From assembly GCA_023053685.1 (NCBI GenBank), contig JALIGW010000005.1, positions 18,238,501 to 18,302,500 on the forward strand: a DNA stretch of 64,000 nt, read 5' to 3'. This stretch comes from Diadophis punctatus similis. Taxonomy: Eukaryota > Chordata > Lepidosauria > Squamata > Dipsadidae. Below the pieces are notes generated by a model. The model had not been told where the DNA came from, searched no databases, and saw nothing but the letters and a program-made list of their open reading frames with translations. How positions within the stretch are numbered: the stretch's first letter is position 1; every line of letters begins with the position of its first letter. Shown here piece after piece: positions 9,814 through 22,273 of the stretch. The translations under genes and the position numbers were made by a program.

Positions 9814-10890
9814 AGCTCAGTACTTTTCCTTAACTTATAGCTGTTTTATTGATGGCCCATTAATAGAGATTACTTAAAATAGAAATGTTCAGAATGCAAA
9901 CACATAGCTTTTAATGAGCTGTGGCTATCCAACTCTGTCCTTTTAACCTGCTTTGCAACTATGTTAACAGCAGACAGATATTTTATATAAGCAAAAGTGG
10001 GTTCTGTTCCCCTCTTTAGCATATAGAGAATATATAATTTATTGCTACTTTAATATTGATATTAATAAATATACAGTAATAGATGTTGCCTTGTACATAT
10101 TAATACTCTGAGCAAACATTGATGTTAACTTTCAGCTGCAATGCCCAGGATTCACTCTGATGCACTTTAAGTGCTTGTGTGTCTTTTAAAAATGCTACAT
10201 AAATGAAAAGTCAGTACTTCCTATTAATTATTTACCCTGCCATGCTCAATTGCTTGTGCATGGCGCTTTTTGCTTTGCCTGCAAAAATCACTTTGCACTG
10301 ATAGCCGACACAGAGGAATAATTTTGGAGCACATAGCAAACATGACCTTTTGTGTTTAGAATACTACAAGCACTGATTGCCCAGGAGAAAAATGGACTCT
10401 ATCTTCTTTGCTATTCACAAGATGATCATTAGAGCTTCAGATCATAAAATTAGTTAAACATCAGGGGAGCCTCCCCTACTTATCAATACACTACTTCACT
10501 GCAGTCTTTACAATAGATTCCAGAATGGTAGAAAAAAATTCTGCGTGGCTTGTACAATGCTTTCATTGCCAACATGCTGACCAAAGAAATTGTTCAAACG
10601 ATCAGACTGTAGCCAGCAAAGCAAGGAAGCAAAGCCACATGAATTTCACAATGGTATCTTGAATGCTTGGGGTTAAACAGAATCCTGAAAACAATAAAGT
10701 CAGGTGAGATGATTAAGTGAAAATCTCTTTGAAATGTTTTCTTCCCACAACTCTTATATTCGGGCTGTGCTTCTTGCCTAAACGGTATTTCTCCTTTGCT
10801 TCCTTTCCACAATTCTCTCAAGATCCTTCAAAAGGGAAACCAAACCCATTTGAGGTTTTTTGTTTTGTTTTTAGTGTCTTTGAGTTGTTG
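9813..10890. other. no recognisable feature
   Basis: AT-rich DNA. No repeat, exon or RNA gene was recognised on either strand. Confidence 0.5.
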
Positions 10891-10961
10891 GTCCGTGCCT
10901 GCAGTACACTTGACAAGATTTCAGAAGTGGTTTGCCATTGCCTCTTTGCTCTTTGTCTGGC

Positions 10962-11237
10962 CAGTGGTGAAATCCAATTTTTTTTACTACCGGTTCTGTG
11001 GTGGGGCTTGGTGGGCGTGGCAGGGGAAGGATATTGCAAAATATCCATTCCCACCCAACTCCAGGGGAAGGATACTGCAAAATCTCCATTCCCACCTCAC
11101 TCTGGGGCCAGCCAGTGTGGTGGTATTTGCTGGTTCTCTGAACTACTCAAAATTTCCGCTACCGGTTCTCCGAACTACTCAAAATTTCTGCTACCGGTTC
11201 TCCAGAACCTGTTAGAACCTGCTGGATTTCACCCCTG
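10962..11237. mobile_element. hAT-type MITE, CAGTGGTGAAATCC variant
   Basis: Starts CAGTGGTGAAATCCAA and ends TGGATTTCACCCCTG. The flanks TGTCTGGC (10954-10961) and GGTCTGGC (11238-11245) match at 7 of 8. ACCGGTTCT words link it to the CAGTGGTGGGTT family. A short internal tandem repeat (about 35 bp, GGGGAAGGATA...) is at 11025-11090, and another (CTACCGGTTCTCCGAACTAC) near 11160-11200. Confidence 0.88.
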
Positions 11238-11304
11238 GGTCTGGCCCATAATCACCCAAACTAGCTTTGTGCTTAAAGCAGGACTAGAACTCACAGTCTC
11301 CTGG

Positions 11305-11911
11305 TGTTGTGGCCCGCCCGCAGCTTGTGCAGCCTGGGCCTTTGGAACCTTCAGTACCTCTTGGCAGTGCTGAAAAAAGAGGGGCTACTCCTTTCCTGAA
11401 TGCAAGAGCACGCAGGGCTGCCAAGAGGCAGAAAGGTTTACTCTGGAGGAGGTCTACTCGGGAGTAAGACTTGGGGCTAATTGGTCACTCCCCTAGTCTA
11501 TTTAAGGTCATCAGTTGCAGCTAACAAGCTGCAGAGAACAACGTTTGAAAAAGAGACCTGTCTGATCATAGCTTGCTCCCTGACTCTTGTTTTGGCATTC
11601 TCTGTGTTGGCTTGGATTATCAAGGACTAATTTCCAGGAACTTTGCCAACTCTTGGAAACTCCGTGAGATAAACAGACTCAATTGTGAGATAAACAGACT
11701 CAATTGCTCGTCATTGTCTTCGAACTCTTTGAACTGATACCAGCTATTAATGAAACTTAATTGATAGCTGGTTGCTTGCTGATAACAGTTTGTTTGTAAA
11801 TTGGTGTGTGCATCTTGTTTACTACTAAGACGTTTTATTAGTAGCCTTTGTTTCATTAAATAAGTGTGTACAATCTGCTTGTGTGGTTGTGTGCTTCCTG
11901 GGGACAGAACA
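11305..11911 (+). mobile_element. solo LTR, TGTTGTGG...GAACA family (copy 2)
   Basis: Starts TGTTGTGGCCCGCC and ends GGGGACAGAACA. The 5-bp duplication CCTGG is perfect (11300-11304 and 11912-11916). An ATTGG box and TATTTAAG (11499-11506) repeat the promoter layout of copy 1, and ATTAAATAAG near 11855 may be the polyadenylation signal. Confidence 0.92.
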
Positions 11912-12096
11912 CCTGGTGTCTTGCCTGATGCCTTAACCACTCCACCAAACTGTGTCTTAGTTATGGGTATGTTCAGTCAGAAACTTAATATTTCAGTCAA
12001 GCATTTTAGACCAGCATTGGGAAGTTGATAGAAGGAGCTTCCTCTATTAATTCTGCACAATACTGTATGATTCTATGCATCTGGACAAATAGCAGC

Positions 12097-12098
<2 letters not shown>

Positions 12099-12167
<69 letters not shown>
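12099..12167. repeat. (AC)n microsatellite
   Basis: About 34 uninterrupted AC units. The frame through it encodes only Thr-His repeats and is an artefact. Confidence 0.95.
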
Positions 12168-12168
<1 letters not shown>

Positions 12169-12379
12169 CATCATAACAAATGCAATGCAATGATAATCAG
12201 ATCTGGCAGAAGAGGCATGCTGCTTGTCCTATTTGTCAGGGAACTACACTTGGTGGACCCAAGGTGACAGGACTTTTCTAGCATGACACCCACTTATGAA
12301 ACATTATCGCTCCCCCTTTGAGGTGAGATCCGCTGTATCCTTACTTACTTTCCAGAAGTCCCGCTCAACATGGCTCTGT

Positions 12380-12606
12380 CTTTTGCCATGAGGGGTGGGG
12401 GGTCTCCCCAGGAGACCAATGAGCTCTTGAAGTGCCTCCCTTGCTAATATAATCTCTGGCATGCCTTATGCTTTTTAAACTTTTTAATAATGACAGGTTT
12501 TTTTTGACATGTTTATTGTTTTACATCTTTCTTGTATGCTGCCTAGAGTTCCTTCTTGTGAGATGGTTGTCCATATAAATTTGATAAACAAACAAACAAA
12601 CAAACA
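12380..12606 (+). mobile_element. 3' end of an L2-like LINE (probable)
   Basis: The words TGTATGCTGCCTAGAGTTCC, GAGATGGTTGTCCATATAAA and an (AAAC)n tail match in order the 3' ends at 40490-40570 and 54880-54940 (cagagtc...gggcggcata...aata). No coding sequence is left. Confidence 0.45.
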
Positions 12607-14690
12607 TATAAATAATGTATTGATTGATGCATTGTTGATAAATTTAATTTTGAGGACATTGGTAGCTTGATCCCCCCCCTAAAAATTTAGGAAAACAAGG
12701 GAGGAAACTCTATTGGGATGAAAAACAGTGATAAATCAAAAGTCACCTATCAAGATCTCTAGACATGTGAGGAATCAAACCAGAATCTTTATAAAGTACC
12801 ATTTGAATAACTTAACTTTGCTGGTTTAGAATAAACTTTCCACTACTGATAGGAGTTGATATCAGCCTGTAGTATCCTGTCTAACTGATATATCCTGTCT
12901 ATGAGAACTGTAGCTGAAACAAGAATCCTAAGAAATAACAGGGTGTTTTGTAAACAAAGACTAGTCTGGAAGTGGTTCATTGTAAACAACTGTAAAAGAA
13001 GCTCAGTATCTGAACCGTGAAGAATACATATAAATGCATTCAGTTTCTTAACTTGTTAGCAACAGTTCTTTGCCTTTTTTTAGTTGCTTGATTTGGCAAT
13101 AAAGTAACTTGTTTCTGGCCCAACTCAGAGAAAAAGGCCAGGAGTTAAGGGAAAAATATTTGACACAATCCTATCATGAAGCATGACTGATTGATCCAAA
13201 ACAAGGCAAAGAAGTAAGTTTGGGTGCATCAATTTCTCTTATCATGTTCAAGTTTCCAATTATTTTGACAGAAGGCAGTAGGGTGTATTGGACCATTAAC
13301 AACTCGGAATATGGATTATTGCTTGGTGTAGAAAGAAAGTTCACTTGTAGTTCTGTGTCTTACAAGATGAATATGCCTTGAGCAATGAGTTAGATTAGGT
13401 AAATTCCCAAATGTCTTCCAATTATAAAATTCTATGAATCAGCAGGTCTCATTTCTATGAATCAGTTGCTTATGAACAAATGTGAATAATGCCTACAGAG
13501 TCCAGACCTGTGTTGTTGTTGTTTTTAATACATTATGAATATAATCTTTTGTGCTTAGTCCACACAATTTTCTTCCTGAGGTAGTTTCATCATCGATTCC
13601 TCAGTCTTTATCCTTTACTACTTTATTGTTACACATTGACCAGTTTTTTCATCTGGGCTTGGTAGATAAAAAAATGATTGGGTTCATAACATATTTCTTT
13701 ACAAATGTTCAAAGTACAAAGTACAAATATACAAGCCTGAATGAAGGATCAGTTTAATATTTCAGTAGAATCACAGCCACTTCCTTCTACCAAAATTTCT
13801 AGGGGAACTACATTATAGATAATTTTCACTAGTTTTTATTATTTAAATTACAATTACCTGCTGCGGTCAGGTTCAGTTCGAAGTTGACAAGGGATTCTGT
13901 AGCGGGATTAAAAAGCCAGTGACAACCATGCTTTGTACTTTATACTTTGAAGGAATTAAAGTCCTTCATCTTTTTTACATGAGATCACCATCTTGCTGTT
14001 TTTGACTTTCCCAAAATACTTGGGGAATCCAAAGTACAGTTTTTGTTGTTGTTAAAGGTTGTTGTCTTAGATTACCATGCTCATTCTTGTTATAATTACA
14101 TACTATCCAAAGTTGACCAAGATATTTTAGCATGAGGCATTGAACATTCCAAATATCCACTCTATTGAAATGGCAAAATACACCAACAAGGGACAAACTA
14201 ACAACATAGGGAAATAATCAGAACATCCCAACCTCTCTCTGCTCAATGATAGGGCCAGTTCTGCAGGTGGGGATCATAATGTGAGAAGGATACAGTATTC
14301 TGGCCATCTGAAGACCAAAGTAGAATCACAGCAGAATAGAAAGCAGTCTTAGTCTACTGGATAAAAGAAACATGTTTAATATTTATTGTATGGATTTTTT
14401 GTTAACCTTTTTATTACAGTGCCCATTTCTATAGGCCCCAGGACAGCTTACAAAGCAAGCAAGTAGGCAAACAAACAGAAATATGTATAATAAAAACAGG
14501 ATCATTCGACCTGGTAGGCCACACACTATTAGGCAGCAAACCTTCAGCAGAATGAGCTGTGCTCTTCATTTGAGCATGGAAAAATAACATCCAAACATCT
14601 TTCTGTTTACAAACACAGGCAACTCTGTGTGTGTGTTCGTGTATATTTGTGAAGCGCATGCAAATGTCAGTCCCAACCATGAAATTGAAG
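12607..14690. other. no recognisable feature
   Basis: About 2 kb of AT-rich DNA with only small random frames (up to 89 codons). A poly-C run is near 12672. Confidence 0.5.
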
Positions 14691-14699
14691 CCCCACATC

Positions 14700-14954
14700 C
14701 AGAGGTGGGATTCTCATAATTTCCCTACCGGTTCACCCAGCACGCATACGCTCGCTTTGGTCACGCGCGCGCCTTCCGTGCATGCACGCGGCCTTCCGTG
14801 CATGCGCTTTGCTTGCGCACGTGGCTTGCATGCATGCACATGGCTTTAAAACATGGCTAAATGGCATGTTTGGCATAGCGCCAGGCTGGGCCACCTGCAG
14901 ATTGCTACTACCGGTTCACCCGAACCGGTCTGAACTGGCTGAATACCACCTTTG
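14700..14954. mobile_element. hAT-type MITE, CAGTGGTGGGTT-related (CAGAGGTGGGATTC variant)
   Basis: Starts CAGAGGTGGGATTCTC and ends GAATACCACCTTTG, with CTACCGGTTCACCC near both ends. The flanks CCCCACAT and CCCCATAC are only roughly alike, so the duplication is decayed or one border is slightly misplaced. The interior has many GTGCATGC words from CpG-rich palindromes. Confidence 0.75.
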
Positions 14955-14962
14955 CCCCATAC

Positions 14963-16300
14963 CCATTTTATGTGCAACAGCATGAAAAACAAAAACAATG
15001 CACCTAAAATTTCACGGTTGTGGCTTCTATCTTGGTTGTTTTTTTTAAATCTCCCAGTGCTCATCACTAGTTTTTATTTCCTTTTCTAGAAGTCTGCAGT
15101 CTTATGAGATAATTCCCTTTAAAACAAAGAATTAAACATTCCTCTTCTCAAATGTGTGCCTAAAAGAGAAAATTAGAGTAATTGGTCCTTTCCCCACTTT
15201 TTTCTTGGTAAACAGCCACACAGCCTTAAAATGTATATTTCCAAAGCAAATTTGCATTGTTTTATCTCTCCCAGAGCCTGCAGCCTTTTTCTGGGAAGGA
15301 AAGCCATCAAACTATGTCTATTAAAGCATCTGCATTTACGAATATAAGCATTTTCCCCTCCTAGTCTCACATTGCTATCTCTTTTATTCAAATGTAATTT
15401 ATAATAGCTTTACAATAAGAAGCATTCTGTGGTATTGAGCATTTAATTTTCCATTACTTAAGAAGCTTTAGGGTTAAAATGGTATGCCAAAGCTAAACAA
15501 AATAGTACTTTTATTTTCTACATTAATATTTCCTAACTTTAGCAACTTTAATATGTGTGGACTTCCAACTCCCAGAGTTTCCCAATCAGCTTGGAATAGA
15601 AGAATGGAAAGAAACAGCTGTGTGGTTTTTTTTTTTAGAAGGGGGCAAAATAAATTCCTTGAGAATTGAATGCTTTTGACTCAGTTCTGCCGTTGCCTTT
15701 CTCAACTAACTCGGTGGCAACCAAATAATCATTTTACTGCTTTCCTTGAATGAGGATTGCATTTGAAGAATATAATGAATATAAATTATAAAATAAGAAT
15801 TTGTAAGTGCACATTCTTACATACATTAGAAGTTCTGGCTCTTAGATGAAAGAACACCTTAAAAGAGGGAAAATTACATCATAATATAAAAGGAAGCACC
15901 TCCCCAGAATAAAATATTTTCCCAAGGATAATCTCTCCAAAAAGAAAAGAAAATTCCCTTAAGAATAGGCAGGAAACATCTCCTGTCTTCTCTCCACTAA
16001 AACGGTCCTTAGGCATAGCCTATGTAAACTATGTCTCCCTTAAAAGGATATAATGTTGCCCATTCATAAAACTGGACTCCTGTTCAGAAAATACTGTATA
16101 ACAAAGTGGATCTCCAAAAGGACAGGCCAATTAGATAAAGGACTGAAACTGATCACCCAGGCTAGGGCCAAATTAGAAAAACAAAAACACTTATACTTAC
16201 ATTTCCCTTGGCCCTCAAGGACAGCCACAACATCATACACAACAAAAGGAAAACTGCAACATCAATTAGAATATTGTTTCCAGTTCAAAGAAAATGGAAG
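14963..16300. other. no recognisable feature
   Basis: AT-rich. The part from about 16050 could belong to the decayed 5' side of the following LINE, but I could not align it. Confidence 0.45.
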
Positions 16301-16324
16301 GAATGCATACTCACAGATACACTG

Positions 16325-17432
16325 ACACATTGATGACAAAGAACTCAGAAACATATCTAATGACCTAAGTGCCAGAGCCCACTGTAACAACATTGCCAAA
16401 AAGGCACTAAGAGTTGTTAACCTAATCTTGCATAGCTTCTTCTCTGGCAATATTACACTGCTAACCAGAGCATACAAAACATTTGCCAGACCAATCCTCG
16501 AATAAAGCTCACCTGTCTGGAACCCGCACTGTATATCAGACATTAATACAATTGAGAGAGTCCAGAAATATTTCACAAGAAGAGTCCTCCACTGTTAAGG
16601 TGAGAATAAATCTCATAGAGGCGATGTGGATCTTTTCTTGGAATTCAGACATTTAGAAATAAAGCCAAGATTAAAAGTCTAATAGAAAATATTTATTTCG
16701 GTACAAAAACAATAAATCATGAATAGTTACATCTTGCTAATAAATTGTGACCACTCCGGTCAGAATCAAAGGCATAAGAGAATAATGGAGAATCAGGAAT
16801 GCACACATGCACATAAGATCACATCACGTGTCCTGCTTGTATTGGAATGTACCATAATATCAGGATAGGGATGCATCATCCTGCATAGACATACAACTGA
16901 CAATATTCACTACGTGACATCCACTCCACTGCTCGCAACAGAATTCCTTATTCCACCAGACTTGAAATTTTGGGCTTAGATAATTTAGAGCTACGTCGCG
17001 TTCAATCTAATCTAAATGTAGTTCATAAAATCATCTGCCACAATATCCTACCTGTTAATGAATACTTCAGCTTCAACCGCAACAACACACGAGCACACAA
17101 TAGATTCAAACTCAATGTAAACCACTCGAAACTCGACTGCAGAAAATACGACTTTGGCAACAGAGTAATCAATGCCTGGAATGCACTACCTGACTCTGTG
17201 GTTTCTTCCCCAAACCCCAAAAACTTTAACCTTAGACTGTCCACAGTTGACCTCACCCCATTCCTAAGAGGTCTGTAAGGGGCGTGCATAAGCGCACCAT
17301 CGTGCCTACCGTCTCTGTCCTACTGTCATTTTGTCCAAATTTACCTATACCTACTGTGCTTTTGTTTATGTTTATACCATACCTGTTACCTTGTATACGT
17401 TTTGACAAATAAAATAAATAAATAAAAATATA
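16325..17432 (+). mobile_element. Rex1/CR1-like LINE 3' part, split by a solo LTR
   Basis: The left piece translates to words such as RAYKTFARPILE, SSPVWNPHCISDINTIERVQ and KYFTRRVLH, the end of a jockey-superfamily reverse transcriptase. The right piece (16970-17278) continues with GLDNLELRRVQSNLNVVHKI, FNRNNTRAHN, INAWNALPDSVV and DLTPFLRGL before a stop. The 3' UTR ends in TTTTGACAAATAAA and an (AAAT)n tail. The left half has an in-frame stop (after ILE). The clade is inferred. Related ends: 23380 (antisense), 43574 and 53205. Confidence 0.8.
16593..16919 (+). mobile_element. solo LTR, TGTTA...TGACA family (copy 1)
   Basis: Starts TGTTAAGGTGAGAA and ends CACTACGTGACA. The 5-bp duplication TCCAC is perfect (16588-16592 and 16920-16924). 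Removing it restores the LINE reading frame from RRVLH to STARN. It contains CAATAAAT, a likely poly(A) signal, near 16710. A second copy is at 44207-44540. Confidence 0.92.
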
Positions 17433-17439
17433 AAAACCC

Positions 17440-18455
17440 AGTGACTCACTACCCCAATTTGCCAGCTTCCCCAAGACATGCTTGCTGTTATTGGAAAACA
17501 AACCTGAACCTCCTTTCCAGCAGCTTGCTTCGCTTCTTCTTTTTGCTGGCCACTCTTCTCCTGCTTTGAAAGAAGGACCCGAACCGATCCTCTCAACACA
17601 ACACATCATTTGGAAGTTAAGAGTCAGTTCCAGATGTTTTAGTGTCGTGGTTCCTAGCATTGTCTCTTCCAAGGGTAAAAGGAAAGCAACCTATAATGAT
17701 TTGCTTTGATGGAGTGACATATATTGCAGACTTTCCATCATTGTCAGATTGTTTGAGTTAGAAGAACACTGTTATTTGTTTGCTATGAACTTGGACGCCT
17801 TTATATATCATGTACGTTTTATATATGCGAACCCAATTTTGCATATGTAACATTCAGCACATTGACAAAGGAAACAGAACTAAATTGTTAGAAAGAAAGT
17901 CATCAGATGCACAGTTTCTAATTAATGCAGAAAATGATTTGCAGTGTGCCAATCCTGCTGATTGGGAATCAGCCTGCTTCTAAATGTGCTTTGCTCTGCT
18001 CCTTCTACTCCCTATAATCAGAAGCCAAATTGTTCTTTACAAAATGAGGTATCAAGAAATTATGTTATTGTTTTGGTGAATTGTTGATTATTTCAGGGAA
18101 GCTGAACTAGGGGGAATAATATGATCTCATGTTGATGGATCCTTTGGTAGTTTTTGAAGTAAGAAATTACAAAGATTATGCTCATCATCATCACCATTAT
18201 CAACTGGAAGCGCTATCATTCTCATTTGTTTCAAATCAAATCTTAAAGTGGCTCAAATTAAAACACTTTGGCTTCAGATTGTGAATGTCTAATTCAAACT
18301 GAATCACAATGGATCCACACAGCGGTTTCACCTGTTAGGATACAGGTATCCTTGTTCAGTGACTGCCTTTAGTGACTGTTACAATAATGATGAAAAATAA
18401 TGTTGTGAGGAATCGTCTCATTCACGATATTCACAGAAATTGACATAATCCATCC
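17440..18455. other. no recognisable feature
   Basis: The segment 17450-17700 is less AT-rich than its surroundings and open in two frames (to 139 codons on the minus strand), but no domain or compositional sign of a gene was seen. The rest is AT-rich. Confidence 0.45.
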
Positions 18456-18459
18456 AAAT

Positions 18460-18772
18460 AGAAGTAGAATGACTGTGGCAAAAGAGAGCAAAGATAGTAC
18501 CAATAGTAATAGGCAACTTGGGTACAATCCCAAACTATCTGGAGCACCGCTTGAACATCATCAGCATTGACAAAATGACCATCAGTCAATTGCAAAAGAC
18601 AACTTTATTTGGAAGAGCTTACATCCTGCGACAATATATTTAACACTATTAAGCAGCAACATCTGCCTATCCCAGATCCTTGGGAAGGCCTTCATAGGTG
18701 GACAAATATGCCAAATACTGCCTAAACATCTACCTGACTGTACAATCAACCATAATAATAAAAATAAAATAT
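18460..18772 (+). mobile_element. R4/Dong-like LINE, extreme 3' end
   Basis: The frame from about 18509 gives KIVPIVIGNLGTIPNYLEH and then QLQKTTLFGRAYILRQYI and a stop. These match the C-terminus seen at 28870-29055 (IPIVIGALGTMS, LQKTALLGTSYILRRYL). This C-terminal region follows the restriction-like endonuclease in R4/Dong-type elements. The tail is CATAATAATAAAAATAAAA. It is 5' truncated. Confidence 0.7.
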
Positions 18773-19850
18773 TCTTTTATTTTAGAGCTTTCTATAACCT
18801 GCCTTTCATTACTTTCGTGTTTTAAAGAATCCTCTTAGTTTCTGTTTATTTATATTTTGAGTCAACGAACTCCTGCAAATCATATCACACTGTGCTAAAT
18901 ACCACAGTTTAGTACATTTTCTAAAGGGCTACTTTTTGAAAAAAGTGATTTCTTTGAGAGCTATAGGTGGGATCTCAATATGAGCTGGCACTCAACCAAT
19001 GCCACAATGTGTATAAACTTCCAACAAGTCATTTCAAATGTTTTTTTAAATTGTAAGCAGGAATGTATGACAACAGTGCTTAGAGGTATTATTAAAGTTA
19101 ATTAAGAACTTGACAGTGTATCGAGCATCAAGCCATTAAGTTTTGGGTCTGGTAACTTGGCACTGTGCAAATTCTAACCCTAAGTTGAAACTTGAAAACA
19201 AGGTCACAGCTTGACTCAGAGGAAACCAGAACAGATGACTTCTGAATGAATGTTATAGCATATTATTAAGGATCTAGCGCTACTTCTGGTCTGCCCACCT
19301 CTGAAGTTAGATAAAACTTCAACATTGACAAATCCCAGCCAATTAAACTGAAAAAAATTTGTTATTTAGGAAATAGCAAATCAGTTGTATGCTATCATAA
19401 TACAGTATGCTAAATCTTACTGCTAAGACTGATTATGAATGTTCTTTAATCTTCTATTGCCATCATATTTAACATCATATTGCAAAAGTCCATATCCATA
19501 CTATCAGATTCCCCCCCCCCCCAGAAAAAAAAGTGTTCTTAAAAGGACTTCTCTTTTGAGGTCAAATTTACAGGATTTGGTTGCTTTTACATCAATAATC
19601 TCTTTCAACATTTTGAACCCGATGCCACACTGAAATCTGGTCAATACACTGAACAGAATTTATCTTGATTTTAACAGGGCTTGATTCTTTATCTATACTA
19701 TAATACTGTCTTTAAGTATTTTATTTATTTTTATTTATTAAATTTGTATGTCCCCCTTCTCTCTACCAAGTGACTCCACAGTCCATACCAAATATAGACT
19801 GCAGAATTCCAGAAAAAAACTTACCAAGAACTTGAGCTCTTTACTGTTGT
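18773..19850. other. no recognisable feature
   Basis: AT-rich with a poly-C run at about 19510-19522. No exon or repeat border was seen. Confidence 0.5.
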
Positions 19851-19851
19851 C

Positions 19852-19938
<87 letters not shown>
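19852..19938. repeat. (TTTA)n microsatellite
   Basis: About 21 units. It adjoins the 3' end of the antisense SINE that follows, so it is probably the expanded SINE tail. Confidence 0.95.
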
Positions 19939-20000
19939 TGAGATTTATATACCGCCTCACAGTGCAAGCACTCTCTAAGCGGTTTATACCAGTAAGCAAT

Positions 20001-20008
20001 GTGTGTAT

Positions 20009-20078
<70 letters not shown>
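20001..20078. repeat. (ATATAC)n microsatellite
   Basis: Hexanucleotide array of about 12 units inside the SINE. Confidence 0.93.
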
Positions 20079-20127
20079 GCGTGTGTGTGTGTATGTAGCA
20101 TTTTTTTCTGATAAATGAAAATAAAGG

Positions 20128-20249
<122 letters not shown>

Positions 20250-20404
20250 CCCCCAACAATCTGGGTCCTCATTTTACCTACCTCGGAAGGATGGAAGGCT
20301 GAGTCAACCTTGAGCCGGTGAGATTTGAACCGCTGACCTGCGGATCACAGTCAGCTAAAGTGGCCTGCAGTACTGCACTCTAACCACTGTGCCACCTCTC
20401 GGCT

Positions 20405-21160
20405 AATGATGGTTTGAAATTTGGCAACCAATTGTGGTGTGTCCACTATCTCTAAATCCCTCTGTAAAAAGTTGGCATTTTATAGTTTGGCAGTAATAGA
20501 TGTTTAAAGTCTAAATTCTTCTTCTTCAGCTTTATGATTTTCATAGAAGTTTGGTCTACAGCTCCAGAGGTTGATAATGAAATTCTGAAGTGAAAGTGAA
20601 ATTTGTGTTCACAAAACAAGTCAGTCACTGCCTTCAGCTAAACCAATGGTAACTTCACTTCAGACTTGTGTCAGGCAGACAAATACTCCTACGTTCTTTT
20701 TAAAACAGTTCCTTTGATTTCATGTAAAACAGAAATTGATTTCAATGTTTATTTTTTAATGTTGAGAGAATTTCAATTAAATTTTCATGGACAGAGTGTG
20801 GGATTATTTTGTTTTTATTAACATGGCCTAGTGACATGGCCTAGTACTGAATGTGTGTGTCTATGAATTTCTTGTTCATAGAACAATCTTCTCCTGTCCT
20901 GCAGTGTTGCTGATTTTCTTGTCTGCCATTAACCCTCAAGGAATGATATCACAGGGGAAGCCCTGTTGAGCTTTTTCAAATTGGGATGTATAAATACCAG
21001 GAAGGTTCAAAATGATGACTTTTTTTGTAATCAAAAATCCAACTGCTATAGCATCTAACTGTAAGTCCTTTTGCCACCTTCATCAATTCAATTAGAAACT
21101 TAAGAAAAGAAGAAGGAATTTTCAAACACATAGAACATGACACAGAAAATCAAAAGTTTA
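20405..21160. other. no recognisable feature
   Basis: AT-rich intergenic DNA. No supported feature. Confidence 0.5.
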
Positions 21161-22273
21161 GAATAGAATAGAATAATAGAGTTGGAAGGGACCTTGGAGG
21201 TCTTCTAGTCCAACCCCCTGCTTAGGCAGGAAACCCTACACCACTTCAGACAAATAGTTATCCTTCCTAAAAACTTCCAGTGTTGGAGCATTCATAACTT
21301 CTGGAGGCAAGCTTTTCCACTGATTAATTGTTCTAACTGTCAGGAAATTTCTCCTTAATTCTAAGTTGCTTCTTGCTTGATTAGTTTCCACCCATTGCTT
21401 CTTGTTCTGCCCTCAGGTGCTTTGGAGAATAGTTTGACTCCCTCTTCTTTGTGGCAACCGCTGAGATATTGGAATACTGCTATCATGTCTCCCCTAGTCC
21501 TTCTTTTCATTAAACTAGACATACCCAGTTCCTGCAACCGTTCTTCATATGTTTTATTCTCCAGTCCCCTAATCATCTTTGTTGCTCTTCTCTGCACTCT
21601 TTCTAGAGTCTCCACATCTTTTTTACATTGTGGCGACCAAAACTGAATGCAGTATTCTAAGTGTGGCCTTACCAAGGCATTATAAAGTGGTATTAACACT
21701 TCATGTGATCTTGATTCTATCTCTCTGTTAATGCAGCCTAGAACTGTGTTGGCTTTTTTGGCAGCTGCTGCACACTGCTTGCTCATATTTAAATGGTTGT
21801 CCACTAGGACTCTAATATCCCTCTCACAGTTACTACTGTTGAGCAAGGTACCACATATACTGTACCTGTGCATTTTGTTTTTCTTGCCTAAATGTAGAAC
21901 CTTACTTTTTTCACCATTGAATTTCATTTTGTTAGATAGCGCCCAATGTTCAAGTCTGTCAAGATCCTTCTGTATCTTGAGCCTATCTTCTGGAGACTTG
22001 GCTATTCCTGCCAGTTTGGTGTCATCTGCAAATTTGATGAGTTCCCCATCTATCCCCTTGTCCAAGTCATTGATGAAGATTTTGAAGAGTACTGGGCCTA
22101 AAACAGAGCCTTGGGGTACTCCACTGCATATTTATCTCCATGTAGATGCAGTTCCATTGAGCACTACACGTTGAGTGCGGTTGGTCAGCCAGTTTTGAAT
22201 CCATCTGGTAGTGTTGCTGTCTAACCCACATTTTTTATCTAGTAGTAGGTTATGGTCTACTTTATCACAAAGG
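21161..22273 (-). mobile_element. CR1 LINE, 5' truncated, with reverse-transcriptase remains
   Basis: Minus-strand translation runs from KVDHNLLLDKK through SGVPQGSVLGPVLF and IKFADDTKLAG (the [Y/F]ADD catalytic box of reverse transcriptase) to [34 protein letters not shown] and LMKRRTRGDMIAVFQYL. That order is the end of CR1 ORF2. The 3' end is GGAAGGGACCTTGGAGGTC followed by an ATTCT-type short repeat. It is inactive: a stop follows STWR upstream of the YICSG region, and a frameshift after KLIKQ ends the frame early. It is truncated at about the KVDH region, so there is no endonuclease domain. Confidence 0.93.

Larger units (their letters stand above)
10894..11950 (-). mobile_element. antisense tRNA-derived SINE split by a MITE and a solo LTR
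   Basis: The outer pieces, in antisense, carry CAGAAGTGGTTTGCCATTGC, then GGCCCATAATCACCC, then GACTAGAACTCACAG (B box), then GATGCCTTAACCACTCCACC (A box). This is the order of the SINE at 4588-4829 reversed. A MITE (10962-11237) and an LTR (11305-11911) interrupt it, each with its own target duplication, so both are younger than the SINE. Confidence 0.78.

Noticed and set aside
10717..11373. 218-codon plus-strand frame
   Set aside because: It crosses a SINE, a MITE and the start of an LTR, so it is a chance frame through unrelated elements.
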